This document shows, in pieces, positions 34,704-44,190 of a DNA stretch of 64,000 bases. Numbering within the stretch: position 1 is the stretch's first letter; each line of letters begins with the position of its first letter. Where the stretch lies: positions 1 to 64,000 of the forward strand of contig NZ_JBBCAT010000001.1 of assembly GCF_037203705.1 (NCBI RefSeq), in the 5' to 3' direction. Under the pieces are notes generated by a model. The model did no database searches. It saw nothing but the letters and a program-made list of their open reading frames with translations, and was not told where the DNA came from. A program made the translations under genes and the position numbers. The stretch is from Prosthecomicrobium sp. N25. Its GTDB lineage: Bacteria; Pseudomonadota; Alphaproteobacteria; Rhizobiales; Ancalomicrobiaceae.

Positions 34704-36256
34704 GGCTCTTGGTCCCTGATCTCGTCATTCGCGACGCCGACGATCCCACGCCGCGCGCCGAGGCGGTCCTGGTCGATGGCCGCGACATCGTCGCCGTCGG
34801 GCCGGAGAGCGAACTGCCGCCGGGAGCGGAGCGGATCCGGTTGCCGGGCCAACTCCTGATGCCGGGCTTCGTCAACGCCCATCAGCACGGCCGCGGAATC
34901 AGCAACACCCAGCTCGGCTATGCCGACGACATCCTGGAGCGCTGGTCGGTCGCCAAGCGTCGGCGGCGCCCGATGGACCCCTACGCCAATACGCTGCTCG
35001 CCGCCGCCTCGATGATCGCCGCCGGCGTCACATCGACCATACAGGCCAATTCACCCTATGGCAGCGGCGACTATGGCGCCGAGATCCGCGGCTCGATAGC
35101 CGCCTACGACCACGCCGGCATGCGGGCCATGATCGGCGTGGCGGCGATGGACCGGGCGCATTTCCTCTACCCGGCCGAGGCCGACGCGGTGCTCGCCGGT
35201 CAAGGCGGACCGGCCGGCGCCGCGGCACAAGCGCCCGTCCCGCCGATCTATGCCGGCGATACGGCGGCCACCATGTCCCTCATGCGGGAACTCCTGACCG
35301 AACTCGGCGACCACCCGCGCCTTTCGCTCGCCTATGCCCCGGCCGGCCCGCAGTGGGTCAGCGACGACATGATGCGAGAACTGGCGTCGGACGCCCGCCG
35401 TCTCGGACTGGCGCTTCACATGCACGGGCTCGAGTCCTGGTCGCAGGTCCGCACGCTCCAGGTGATCTATCCCGAGGGCTTTCTCGCTCATCTGGAAACC
35501 CTCGGGGCGCTCGGTCCGCTGACCTCGATCGGCCACGCCGTCTGGCTTTCCGAAGCTGATCTCGCGCTCGCCGCACGTCACGGCGTGACGCTGGTGCGCA
35601 ATCCGGGGTCCAACCTGCGGCTCAGGGCCGGGATCGCGCCGCTCGCCGACTATCTCTCCGCCGGTGTTCGCGTCGCCATCGGCACGGACAACACGGCGCT
35701 CGCCGACGACGAGGATCTGCTCGGGGAACTCCGCCTCGCCTGGCGCCTCGCCGGCGACCCCGATTGGCGCGGCCCGGCGCCGCCCGGCCCGGCAGCCTTG
35801 CTGCGGATGGCGACCCGAAGCGGTGCCGCCGCCATGGGCCTCGACGGCGTCGTCGGCGCCATTCGGGCAGGGTTCAGGGCCGATCTCGTCGCGCTCGATC
35901 TCGACGGGATCCGCGGGGCCTATACGGATCCGGAACTGCCGCTCCTGGCCGTGGTGATGGCCCGCGCCGGCGCCCGCCACGTTCGCATGACGATGTGCGA
36001 CGGCGAGATCCTCTATCGCGACGGCGCCTTTGTTCGCCTCGACGTCGAAGCCGTCCGTGCCGCGGCCGCCGCATCGGCGCGCGCGTCCGAGGTGCCCCTC
36101 ACCGGGCCGGTTCTCGAAACGCTGTCTGCACTGACCGCCGTCGCCGATCGTCATTATGCGGCTCTGGCGGAGCCCGATGCGAGCGCCGGCTGGACGCCGC
36201 TCGCCCGGAACTGGCATCCGATGCTCCGTCCGAAATCGGTGACGGAAGTGAAGTAA
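34700..36256 (+). CDS. Amidohydrolase (cytosine deaminase/TrzA-like)
   Basis: This 518-residue enzyme starts with ATGA overlapping the amidase stop. The metal-dependent hydrolase fold shows the ligands of the superfamily: HxH in FVNAHQHGRG (near 56), His in ALHMHGLES, His in SIGHAVWLS and Asp in AIGTDNTAL (near 330). Members deaminate or dechlorinate N-heterocycles and guanidines (AtzB, TrzN, cytosine and guanine deaminases). With the AtzE/AtzG pair it probably opens or deaminates an N-heterocyclic compound. About 40 residues beyond the usual core are at the C-terminus. Confidence 0.88.
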   Translation: MRLLVPDLVIRDADDPTPRAEAVLVDGRDIVAVGPESELPPGAERIRLPGQLLMPGFVNAHQHGRGISNTQLGYADDILERWSVAKRRRRPMDPYANTLLAAASMIAAGVTSTIQANSPYGSGDYGAEIRGSIAAYDHAGMRAMIGVAAMDRAHFLYPAEADAVLAGQGGPAGAAAQAPVPPIYAGDTAATMSLMRELLTELGDHPRLSLAYAPAGPQWVSDDMMRELASDARRLGLALHMHGLESWSQVRTLQVIYPEGFLAHLETLGALGPLTSIGHAVWLSEADLALAARHGVTLVRNPGSNLRLRAGIAPLADYLSAGVRVAIGTDNTALADDEDLLGELRLAWRLAGDPDWRGPAPPGPAALLRMATRSGAAAMGLDGVVGAIRAGFRADLVALDLDGIRGAYTDPELPLLAVVMARAGARHVRMTMCDGEILYRDGAFVRLDVEAVRAAAAASARASEVPLTGPVLETLSALTAVADRHYAALAEPDASAGWTPLARNWHPMLRPKSVTEVK

Positions 36257-36547
36257 AGCACATGGTCGGCTTGTGGATACTCGCTACCCTACAAAACAGT
36301 GGCCGGGAATGGATGGGGTATCGTCTCGCGAGCTGATGGTTACATTTTGGATCCGTCACGACACATTCAAATGCGGACGGGTGGGTCACGTTTCTCGATC
36401 ACGACTTGGACAAGATGCTGGACAGGCTGGAGTGGTCTGGACCCAGGGCCCCGGCGCCGAATGACACTCCATCGCGCCCAGCAAGCCAACCCGGAATGCC
36501 CCCGAGCCGAACCGGACCTGAGAGCGCGACGGCTGCGGGGCCGAGCG
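36257..36547. other. Convergent intergenic stretch
   Basis: About 290 bases lie between the amidohydrolase gene (plus) and the first MR/MLE gene end (minus). Short open frames lack motifs. A hairpin-type terminator would be expected but no convincing stem with U-run was found. Confidence 0.4.
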
Positions 36548-37750
36548 TCAGTCGAAGAACCCTGCATCCTCCTCCCGCAGATACGGCTTGGCGGCCTTGG
36601 CATCGATATCGAGTCCGAGGCCCGGGCCGGGGAGCAGGTCGACCATCGAATCCGTGACGATGGGGCCCGACGGCAGTCCCACGATGATCTCGGGCCACCA
36701 GGGGTCGGACGCCGTGGGATACTCGAAGGCGATGTAGTTGGCGGGAAGCGTGGCGCACACGTTGATGAGCGCACCCAGCCCCAGGAGGCCGTTGGCGGTG
36801 CCGTGGGGCGCCATCAGGATCGAATGCATGTAGGCGTGCTCGGCGACCCACTTCAGTTCCGCGATTCCGCCGATGTCGGCCGGATCCGGCCCGACGATGC
36901 GCACGGCTTGGGTCTCGATCAGCTCCTTGAAGTTGTGCCTGAGATAGATCTGCTCGCCCGTATGGATCGGTGTCGTCGTGGAGACCGTCAGTTCGCGATA
37001 GGCCTGTGGATTGACCCAAGGCACGTAGTCGCCGGTCAGCATGTCCTCGAGCCACGCGATGTTGTATTTCTCGACCGCGCGGGCGAACCGGATCGCGTCG
37101 GGCAGCATCCAGCCGGGGCCGCAATCGAGCGCCAGGCTGACCTTGTCGCCGAGCACCTCCTTCATCGCGATGACGCAGTCGAGCATATGGTTGAACCCAT
37201 GCTCGCTGATGACGCCCTGGTCCATGGCGCCGTGATAGCCGGAGCGTGTCTGACGGACACCGTAGTGGAAGTCCTCCACGGTGTCTTTCATGTTCGAGTG
37301 GAAGCTGATGCCCTGCTTGACCATGAAGAACTTCTCGGGCAACTCGCTCATCCACTTCACGTCGGCGGCGTAGTCCTCGGGGCGGTCGCCCGTCCGCTTC
37401 CGGCGCCTGTTGCCGTTGTAGCAGCGAACCTTGTCGCGCACCTTGCCACCGAGCAGCTTGTAGGCCGGGACGTTCGCCGCCTTGCCGGCGATGTCCCAGA
37501 GCGCATGCTCGATGGCGCTCACCGCCGCACCGTAGGGCTTGAAGGAGCCGCGCTGGCGGATCTTCAGCATCACGCGCTCGACGTCGGTCGGATCCTCCCC
37601 GACGAGCGCCTCGCGGAAGTGCATGACCCAGGGCTTGAGGTAACCCTTGGTGTATTCGACTTCGCCGAGCCCGTGGATGCCTTCGTCCGTGACGACGCGG
37701 ACGATCGGGTGCTTGCCGATGACGGCGCAGCGCAGGTCTGTGATCTTCAT
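36548..37750 (-). CDS. Mandelate racemase/muconate-lactonizing enzyme family protein 1
   Basis: This 400-residue enolase-superfamily enzyme has a capping domain (1-130) and TIM barrel. The metal ligands are in ALDCGPGW, IAWLEDML and IHTGEQIYL, with a C-terminal APHGTAN histidine as general base. The usual second-strand KxK is changed to VKQGI here, and the loop after it (SFHSNMKDTVEDFHYGVRQTRSGYHG) is longer than in typical members. It is the last gene of the minus-strand run. It likely dehydrates or epimerises a sugar acid; the exact substrate cannot be read. Confidence 0.88.
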   Translation of the reverse strand: MKITDLRCAVIGKHPIVRVVTDEGIHGLGEVEYTKGYLKPWVMHFREALVGEDPTDVERVMLKIRQRGSFKPYGAAVSAIEHALWDIAGKAANVPAYKLLGGKVRDKVRCYNGNRRRKRTGDRPEDYAADVKWMSELPEKFFMVKQGISFHSNMKDTVEDFHYGVRQTRSGYHGAMDQGVISEHGFNHMLDCVIAMKEVLGDKVSLALDCGPGWMLPDAIRFARAVEKYNIAWLEDMLTGDYVPWVNPQAYRELTVSTTTPIHTGEQIYLRHNFKELIETQAVRIVGPDPADIGGIAELKWVAEHAYMHSILMAPHGTANGLLGLGALINVCATLPANYIAFEYPTASDPWWPEIIVGLPSGPIVTDSMVDLLPGPGLGLDIDAKAAKPYLREEDAGFFD

Positions 37751-37835
37751 GGTCGATGCCTGTTCGAGAGGAGGTGGCGGAGAGGTTTGAGCGGATACTG
37801 CCCGCAAGACGGCTGCCGGGTGTCCGGCGGAAGCG

Positions 37836-39194
37836 TCAGCTCCAGGTGCGGTCCCAGGAATACTCGTCGTCCCAGTGATCGGTCGGCTGCCAGATGTCGC
37901 CGACGCCCGGCTGCAGATGCTGGCTGATGACCTCGTCGACGACATCGTCGATGCCGAGGCCCGGCTTGTCGGGGACTTCGATGAAGCCGTTCTTCACCAG
38001 AGGCTTGGGCAGCCCCGTGACGATGTCGTCCCACCAGGGGACGTCGACCGAGTGATACTCGAGCGCCATGAAGTTTTCGGTCGCGACCGCCACATGGGCC
38101 GCGGCCATCGCGGCGATCGGGCTTTCCGCCATGTGGATCGCCATGGCGACGCCGTGGTCCTGCGCCATGTCGCCGATCTTCTTGGTCTCCAGGATGCCGC
38201 CCGTGGTGAGCAGGTCCGGATGGATCACCGAGATGCCGGCCTTCAGCAGCGGCTCGAAATTCTCTTTCAGGTAGATGTCCTCGCCGGTGCAGATCGGAAC
38301 CGAGGTCGCCTCCTGCAGCTGCCGATAGTGCTCCGTGTATTGCCAGGGGATCACGTCCTCCAGCCAGGCCGGAACGTACTTCTCGATGCGCCGGGCGAGG
38401 CGGATCCCGTTCTGCAGCGAGATGTGGCCGACGTGGTCGATGGCGAGCGGGATCTCCGGCCCGATCACGTCCCGCACCTCGGCGATGTACTGCTCCAGGT
38501 AGTCGAGCCCCTTTTCGGTGAAGTGCAGGCCCGTGAAGGGATGGCGCACGTTCTGGGCGTCGTAGGCGGCGTTCCGACGTTGCCGCTCCTCCATCGTGCG
38601 GGCCCGCGCCTGGGCGTCTCGCGACCGAAGGCCTTCGAGCGTCCCGGCGGGCGCCACGACAGCGCCGGGCAGATGGGCAATCTGCATCAGGCCCAGGTCC
38701 ATCTTGAGGAAGGTGAAGCCGAGGTCCATGCGCGCCTTGAGGCGCTTGCCGGTCTCCGTGCCGCTCGGCTTCTCCGCGTCCGTGTCGCAGTAGATGCGCA
38801 CCTTGTCCCGGAACCGGCCGCCGAGCATCTGATAGATCGGCACGCCATAGGCCTTGCCGGCAAGGTCCCACAGGGCGATCTCGACGGCCGACACGCCGCC
38901 GCCCTGGCGTCCATGCCCGCCGAACTGCTTGATGCGGCGGAACAGGCGGTCGATGTCGCAGGGGTTCTCGCCCAGAAGCCGGCTCTTGAGCATCAACGCG
39001 TATGTGGCACTCGCGCCGTCACGCACCTCGCCGAGCCCGACGAGGCCCTGGTTGGTGTAGATCTTGACCAGCGCCGACCTGAACGGTGCCCCCTCGATCT
39101 CGGCCACCCGCATGTCGGTGATCCGAAGCTGTGAGGGGCGGGAGGATGTGTTGACCCGACCGAGCGCCTCCTCGGCGCCTGCGATTCCCGTCAT
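37836..39194 (-). CDS. MR/MLE family protein 2 (sugar-acid dehydratase-like)
   Basis: This 452-residue member has about 50 residues more than usual because of an insert near 200-245 ([18 protein letters not shown]) and an extended C-terminus. Metal-binding Asp is in LAIDHVGHI, Glu in WLEDVIPW and TGEDIYL, general-base His in AIHMAESPI, and the second-strand motif is LKMDLG (KxD). RBS GGGAGG precedes ATG 39194. It is transcribed behind two other MR/MLE genes with 72 bases of spacing. Confidence 0.88.
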   Translation of the reverse strand: MTGIAGAEEALGRVNTSSRPSQLRITDMRVAEIEGAPFRSALVKIYTNQGLVGLGEVRDGASATYALMLKSRLLGENPCDIDRLFRRIKQFGGHGRQGGGVSAVEIALWDLAGKAYGVPIYQMLGGRFRDKVRIYCDTDAEKPSGTETGKRLKARMDLGFTFLKMDLGLMQIAHLPGAVVAPAGTLEGLRSRDAQARARTMEERQRRNAAYDAQNVRHPFTGLHFTEKGLDYLEQYIAEVRDVIGPEIPLAIDHVGHISLQNGIRLARRIEKYVPAWLEDVIPWQYTEHYRQLQEATSVPICTGEDIYLKENFEPLLKAGISVIHPDLLTTGGILETKKIGDMAQDHGVAMAIHMAESPIAAMAAAHVAVATENFMALEYHSVDVPWWDDIVTGLPKPLVKNGFIEVPDKPGLGIDDVVDEVISQHLQPGVGDIWQPTDHWDDEYSWDRTWS

Positions 39195-39266
39195 GCCGGC
39201 AGTCCTCCCTGTGGCGGGTCTGGCGCCCGCATATTCTGATGGGTGCTAGAATAGGCTGCGTAACCG

Positions 39267-40442
39267 CTACCAGTTGGCAATCCGTCCGTCCCACAGGACG
39301 GATGCGGTGGCGGGGATCTCCTCCTGCTGGAAGGGATGCTTGGCCGCGGCGACCTCGTCGATCTCGATGCCGAGGCCCGGCGCCTCCGGGACCGCCCAGC
39401 ACCGGTCCTCGAGCCGCATCGGGTTGACCGCGCAGATCTCCTCGAACCACGGCACGATCCCGACCGCTTCCTCCTGGATGACGAAGTTGGTCGTGGCCAC
39501 GTCGAAGTTCAGGGCCACGGCGCCGGCCACCGGGCCCATGGGGTTGTGAGGGCAGACGCCCATATGCGCGGCCTCGGCGATGGCGGCGATCTTGCGTCCG
39601 CCCGAGATGCCGCCGCAATGCGCGAGGTCCGGCTGTATGTAGGCGACGGCACGGGCCTCGGCGATGTCGGCGAATTCCCGCGGGGTGAACAGCCGTTCGC
39701 CCGTCGCCAGCGGGCAGTCGACCCGGCGCGCGATGTCCGCCATGGCCCGCGCGTCACCGGGCTGGATGACCTCTTCGCAGAAGAGCGGCTTGATCGGCGC
39801 GATGGCGTTCACATAGGCGATCGCCGCGTCGAGCGAGTCGGGGCGGCCGTGAAAGTCCACCATGATGTCGACGGCCTCGCCCACGCGCTCGCGCACCGCC
39901 AGGGCTAGATTTTCCGTATGCCGCACCGCCTTGATGGGAGCGTCGTAGCCGTTATAGGGCACGAAGCCGAGCTTGATGGCGTCGTAGCCCATCTCGACCG
40001 TCCGCTGCACGGCGTCGCAATAGGCGGAGATGTCGGCGTTGGGCACCTGGAAGCCCACCGCCCCGCGCCCCAGGTGGGTGTAGACGCGCACCTTGTCGCG
40101 AACCTTGCCGCCGAGCAGTTGCCAGACCGGAACGCCCAGGTCCTTGCCCTTGATGTCCCACAGGGCCTGCTCGATGCCGGACAAGGCGGTCATGCCGATC
40201 GAGCCGAGGGGCCAGAAGCTGAAGCGGGCCATCCGGTTGGACAGATGCTCGATCCGCAGGGGATCCTCGCCGACCACGAAAGGCGCGAGATCCTCGATGG
40301 CGCCCTTCACGGCCCGGGTTTTCCACTCGAGCGTGGCCTCCCCCCAGCCGTGCAGGCCGGGTTGGTCGGTCAGCACCTTCACGAAGATCCAGTTGCGATG
40401 GATCGCGTTCACGACGACCGTCTCTATGCCGGTGATCTTCAC
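39267..40442 (-). CDS. MR/MLE family protein 3
   Basis: GTG 40442 with GGAG six bases upstream gives 391 residues starting with the family-typical KITGIETVVV. An alternative GTG at 40526 abuts the preceding stop but adds non-conserved sequence. The metal ligands are IMVDFHGRPDS, LFCEEVIQPG and ATGERLFTP, general-base His is in CPHNPMGPV, and the second-strand motif is IKLGF (KxG). It is similar to galactonate/arabinonate-type dehydratases in overall layout, but the substrate is not determined. Confidence 0.88.
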   Translation of the reverse strand: MKITGIETVVVNAIHRNWIFVKVLTDQPGLHGWGEATLEWKTRAVKGAIEDLAPFVVGEDPLRIEHLSNRMARFSFWPLGSIGMTALSGIEQALWDIKGKDLGVPVWQLLGGKVRDKVRVYTHLGRGAVGFQVPNADISAYCDAVQRTVEMGYDAIKLGFVPYNGYDAPIKAVRHTENLALAVRERVGEAVDIMVDFHGRPDSLDAAIAYVNAIAPIKPLFCEEVIQPGDARAMADIARRVDCPLATGERLFTPREFADIAEARAVAYIQPDLAHCGGISGGRKIAAIAEAAHMGVCPHNPMGPVAGAVALNFDVATTNFVIQEEAVGIVPWFEEICAVNPMRLEDRCWAVPEAPGLGIEIDEVAAAKHPFQQEEIPATASVLWDGRIANW

Positions 40443-40526
40443 GGGAGGCTCCAGGATTTCGGTTGCGTGCAGGCTGGGTTCGACAGGCGCCTCCAGCGGC
40501 CACGCATCGCGCGGCCGCCGGATCAC

Positions 40527-41687
40527 TCACTCGACGACGTGGGCCTCGAGATACGCACGGTTCATCGTGATGCCGAGGCCCGGAGCAGGATTGAGCTTGA
40601 GACTGCCGTTGGAATTGTCCAACGGGACGTCGATCAGGTGATCGTATTTCGACAGGTTCCATTCCGAAGTCTCGAGCTTGTAGAAGTTCGGAACAGTCAT
40701 CATCACCTGCGCCCCGGCGACGACGTTGATCGGCCCGGCCGCGTCATGGGGCGAGACGGGGATGTAATAGGCCTCGCAGAGCGCCGAAATCTTCTTCAAC
40801 TCGGTGATCCCGCCGGTCCAGGTGACGTCCGGCATGATGTAGTCGGCCAGCTTGTTTTCGAGGACAGGGACGAAGTCCCACTTCGTGTGGCCGCGCTCGC
40901 CCCACGAGATCGGAGCGCTGATCTTTTCGCGCACCTGCTTGAGCGCGTTGATGCTTTCGGGCGGGCAGGGCTCCTCGAACCAGTCGATATCCCCGGCCTC
41001 CTCCAGGGTGCGGCAGAGCCGGATGGCCGTGGGCACGTCGAAGCGGCCATGGGCGTCGATCAGCACCTCGATGTCGGGCCCGGCCGTCTCCCGGATCAGC
41101 GCGGTCAGCTCCGCCGCCTCCCGCTCGTCCTTGCGGGTCATGCTGCCGTCCAGGTAGCCTTCGCGCTGCTCGCGCGCCCTGCCGTCGATGTAGGGCCCCT
41201 GCTGCGGGAAGGGGTCGAACTTCAGGGCCGTGTGCCCCGACGCGACGATGTCCCGAATCTCGGCGACGACGGCCTCCTTGCTCGTGAACTTGCGCTGGTC
41301 CGGATGGGTGTAGAGCGCGATCTCGTCGCGCACCGGCCCGCCCAGGAGCTCGTAGATCGGCTTGCCGAGCGCTTTCCCGCGAATGTCCCACAGCGCGATG
41401 TCGATGGCGCTCAGGCATTCCACGGCCGCTCCCCGGCTGCCCATGTAGGTGAAGCTGCGGAAGAGCTTGTGCCAGAGCCGCTCGATCTGCGCGGGATCCT
41501 CGCCGACCATCATGGGGCCGATCTGGCGCAGCATCGCCGTGAGGCCGCGGTTGGCAATGTCGGTCGTGGTCGTGATCTCTCCCCAGCCCGTGATGCCCTC
41601 GTCCGTGCTGACTTCGACGAACAGAAACTCGCCCCAATAGGAGGCCTTGGACTTGATGAGCCAGGGCGTGATGCCGGTGATCTTCAT
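40527..41687 (-). CDS. MR/MLE family protein 4
   Basis: This 386-residue enzyme starts MKITGITPWLIKSKASY. The second-strand motif is LKFDPF (KxD). Metal ligands lie in VLIDAHGRFDV, WFEEPCPPE and SWGERGHT, and the general base in SPHDAAGP. The ordering of domains and the DAHGR segment recall galactonate-dehydratase (DgoD)-like members. It is the first enzyme gene downstream of the GntR gene in this minus-strand operon. Confidence 0.9.
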   Translation of the reverse strand: MKITGITPWLIKSKASYWGEFLFVEVSTDEGITGWGEITTTTDIANRGLTAMLRQIGPMMVGEDPAQIERLWHKLFRSFTYMGSRGAAVECLSAIDIALWDIRGKALGKPIYELLGGPVRDEIALYTHPDQRKFTSKEAVVAEIRDIVASGHTALKFDPFPQQGPYIDGRAREQREGYLDGSMTRKDEREAAELTALIRETAGPDIEVLIDAHGRFDVPTAIRLCRTLEEAGDIDWFEEPCPPESINALKQVREKISAPISWGERGHTKWDFVPVLENKLADYIMPDVTWTGGITELKKISALCEAYYIPVSPHDAAGPINVVAGAQVMMTVPNFYKLETSEWNLSKYDHLIDVPLDNSNGSLKLNPAPGLGITMNRAYLEAHVVE

Positions 41688-41738
41688 GACTCTTGCTTTC
41701 TATGGGGGTGGGGGAAATCTGGGCGGCGAGACGGCGGC

Positions 41739-42452
41739 CTACCCGGCCCGGGCGGCCGCCACGGCCCGCATGTGCTCGAGGATATGGAGGCCGGATCCTT
41801 CGACGTGACGCGCCACGAGGTCGGCGGCCTTGTCGGCCTCGCCCGCCTTGATGTGGGCGATGAGCTCGCGATGGTCGCTTATGATCTGCGCGCGGCGGGC
41901 GAGTGTGAAGCTGAAGCGGCGGCTTACGGCGCGCAGGACCTCGCGGTGCTTCCACCACAGTTCGGCGGCATGCCGGTTGTAGTGCCGCTCGTAGATGAGC
42001 GTGTGGAACTTCGTGTCGAGGTCGCTGTGCAGGATCTGGTCGGCGAAGTTGTTTTCCTCGATCTGCGCCTGGATCTTCTCGAGCGCCGCGATGTCGACTT
42101 CCGTCGCCATGCCCACGAACCAGCGCGTGAGGGCCGGTTCGATCAGAACGCCGATTTCGTAGATGTCGCGAATGAAGTCTCGGTCGATGGGCCGCACGCG
42201 CGCGCCGCGGTTGCGGGTGAAGATCACGAACCCTTCGCCGCGCAGGAGCTGCAGGACCTCGCGGACTGGCGTCGTCGACGTGCCATGACGTTGGGCGAGC
42301 TCGGCGACGACGAGGCGCTGGTTGGGCCTCAGCTGCCCTGAGACGATGTCTTCCCGGATCACCTTGTAGAGCAGCGCGGTGGAATCGGTGGAGGCGCCGA
42401 TCGGGTCGATGCCCCGGGGCGGGGCAGCCTTGTAGTCACTCGCGTCGTCCAC
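41739..42452 (-). CDS. GntR-family (FCD) regulator of the MR/MLE locus
   Basis: GTG 42452 is preceded by GGGAGG and gives 237 residues; a GTG 36 bases earlier is possible. The winged helix (residues about 35-95) contains HGTSTTPVREVLQLLRGEGF. The FCD domain carries metal-site residues (DLDTKFHTLIYE, SDHRELIAHIKAG, ARHVEGSG). It is divergent from the ABC importer and leads the MR/MLE operon, so it probably controls both from the shared region at 42453-42634. The ligand is likely a sugar acid. Confidence 0.92.
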   Translation of the reverse strand: MDDASDYKAAPPRGIDPIGASTDSTALLYKVIREDIVSGQLRPNQRLVVAELAQRHGTSTTPVREVLQLLRGEGFVIFTRNRGARVRPIDRDFIRDIYEIGVLIEPALTRWFVGMATEVDIAALEKIQAQIEENNFADQILHSDLDTKFHTLIYERHYNRHAAELWWKHREVLRAVSRRFSFTLARRAQIISDHRELIAHIKAGEADKAADLVARHVEGSGLHILEHMRAVAAARAG

Positions 42453-42513
42453 CCATCCCTCCCAGAGCCGAAGCGTGCACGGCTTCACACAAACAATATA
42501 CGATCCTCATCAA

Positions 42514-42541
42514 TTGACATGCAAGTTGGGTTCTGTAAGCT
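42514..42541 (+). promoter_or_regulatory. Candidate sigma-70 promoter for the ABC importer operon
   Basis: TTGACA (42514-42519) and TAAGCT (42536-42541) are separated by 16 bases, a match to -35 and a moderate match to -10, oriented toward the binding-protein gene 94 bases downstream. An imperfect palindrome (42511-42528, CAA to TTG ends) overlaps the -35 element. Confidence 0.5.
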
Positions 42542-42553
42542 TCGATCGATCGA
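42542..42553. promoter_or_regulatory. Candidate operator TCGATCGATCGA
   Basis: A perfect 12-bp palindrome starts right after the candidate -10 element. Its place is suitable for a repressor that blocks the importer promoter, and the divergent GntR protein is the candidate. It does not match the FCD GntR consensus closely, so confidence is low. Confidence 0.35.
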
Positions 42554-42634
42554 CGCCCAAAAAAGAAAAGCTACAGCTCAGGGTAGAAGAATCAGCGCCG
42601 AAGAAATCGGTGCTGGCGAAACGGGAGGAAATGT

Positions 42635-44119
42635 ATGTCGGCACCTGCGCTCGGCCGCGCCCTATGTCGCGGTGTATCCACGGCCACGGCGGTGGCGCTC
42701 TTCATGTCGTCGGCTGCCCTAGCGGCGCCTCCGGTCGACATCAGCAAGTGGTCCCCTGAATATGTGCGATCGATCGCCGGGACCCAGGAATTCGATACCG
42801 CGGCCGCCTGCAACAAGGTCACGCCGCTCGACTACAAGGGACGCCTGACGTTCTGGTACCAGGGCGTCTTCGAGGGCGACCCTGACCTGCTGCGCCAGTA
42901 CTACAAGGATTTCTTCGCGGCCTTCCGGAAGACCTATCCCAACATCGAGCTGGTGGAGCAGGCGCTCACCTACAACGATCTTCTGGACAAGTTCCGCACG
43001 GCCCTTCTCGGTAACGCCGCCCCCATGCTGGTGCGGCTGCAGATCCTCGGCGGCGTCGAATTCGCGGCCAAGGGCTATCTGCAGGAGCTGAAGCCCGAGG
43101 ATGTCGGCTATTCCACCGAGGACTTCTGGCCCGGCGCCATGAAGTCGAACATGTGGAAGGGCAAGACCTACGGCATTCCCACCAACAACGAGACCATGGC
43201 GTTCATCTGGAACGCCGACATCTTCAAGCGCGCCGGTCTGGATCCGGAAAAGCCGCCGGCGACCTGGGACGATGTGGTCAAGTATTCCAAGCAGATCCAC
43301 GACAAGCTCGGGATCGCAGGCTATGGGCTCGTCGCCCGCAAGAACGCCGGCAACACGCCCTACCGCTTCCTGCCGCAGCTCTGGGGCTACGGCGGCGGCG
43401 TCTTCGACGAGGCCTCGCCGAAGCCGGCCTATTCGGACATCAGGATCAACGACGCCGCGAGCAAGAAGGCCCTGCAGGCGTCCTACGACATGTATGTGCG
43501 CGACAAGTCCGTGCCCGTCTCCGCGCTGACCAATCAGCAGGCCGACAACCAGCCCCTGTTCCTCGCCGGACAGCTCGGGATGATGATCTCGCACCCGTCC
43601 GACTACGACGTGATGCAGGACCTGAAGAAGAAGGCGACCGGCGCCGACGCGGAGACGGCCCAGACCGTCATCAACAACATGCGCTACGGCCTGATCCCGA
43701 CCGGTCCGGACGGCAAGCGCGCCGTCGTGTTCGGCGGGTCGAACATGCACATCCTGAAGCCGGAATACGTCGATGGCGGCAAGGTGGACCTGCCGGCCGC
43801 CAAGGCGCTGACCTGCTTCTGGACCAGCCCCGAATGGTCGCTGAAGATGGCCTATGCCGGATCGAACCCCGGCAACCTCAACGGCTTCAAGACCAAGTGG
43901 ATGAAGGAGCGTCTGGAGAAGATCAGGTTCCTCGACGTGACCACGTCGATGCTGCCCTACGGGATCCCCTTCCCGACGATCCCGGAAACGCCGGAGATCA
44001 TGAACATCGTGGTTCCCGACATGCTCCAGAACGCGCTGACCGGAGCGATGTCGGTCGACAAGGCGGCCGATGACGCGGCCCAGAAGATCAAGAACATCAT
44101 GAGCGGCGGCAAGCTCTAG
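42635..44119 (+). CDS. ABC importer sugar-binding protein (family 1)
   Basis: ATG 42635 follows GGGAGGAAATGT; 494 residues. The Sec signal (VSTATAVALFMSSAALA) cleaves near residue 30. The mature part has the features of SBP_bac_1 carbohydrate-binding proteins (YGIPTNNETMAFIWNADIFKRAGL, and PATWDDVVKYSKQI). It is larger than usual binding proteins of this family by about 60 residues. Permeases and an ATPase of the MalFGK/UgpC type follow. It likely delivers a sugar, sugar acid or oligosaccharide to the MR/MLE enzymes. Confidence 0.93.
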   Translation: MSAPALGRALCRGVSTATAVALFMSSAALAAPPVDISKWSPEYVRSIAGTQEFDTAAACNKVTPLDYKGRLTFWYQGVFEGDPDLLRQYYKDFFAAFRKTYPNIELVEQALTYNDLLDKFRTALLGNAAPMLVRLQILGGVEFAAKGYLQELKPEDVGYSTEDFWPGAMKSNMWKGKTYGIPTNNETMAFIWNADIFKRAGLDPEKPPATWDDVVKYSKQIHDKLGIAGYGLVARKNAGNTPYRFLPQLWGYGGGVFDEASPKPAYSDIRINDAASKKALQASYDMYVRDKSVPVSALTNQQADNQPLFLAGQLGMMISHPSDYDVMQDLKKKATGADAETAQTVINNMRYGLIPTGPDGKRAVVFGGSNMHILKPEYVDGGKVDLPAAKALTCFWTSPEWSLKMAYAGSNPGNLNGFKTKWMKERLEKIRFLDVTTSMLPYGIPFPTIPETPEIMNIVVPDMLQNALTGAMSVDKAADDAAQKIKNIMSGGKL

Positions 44120-44137
44120 TCCGGCCGCTTCTCTGTT

Positions 44138-44163
44138 CACCGGCGGCGACGGCGCCGCCGGTG
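44138..44163 (+). terminator. Intercistronic hairpin after the binding-protein gene
   Basis: CACCGGCGGC (44138-44147) pairs perfectly with GCCGCCGGTG (44154-44163) around a 6-base loop. There is no U-run. Such hairpins downstream of binding-protein genes protect that mRNA and reduce read-through, giving excess binding protein over permease. Confidence 0.75.
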
Positions 44164-44190
44164 CTTCGTCTTCCATCGAAGGGCGCCCCT

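Noticed and set aside
39918-42341. Very long plus-strand open frame opposite MR/MLE genes
   Set aside because: It is the antisense of three real genes with strong motifs; its sequence is rich in Asp/His/Arg/Gly/Val typical of GC-rich shadow frames and has no recognisable domain.
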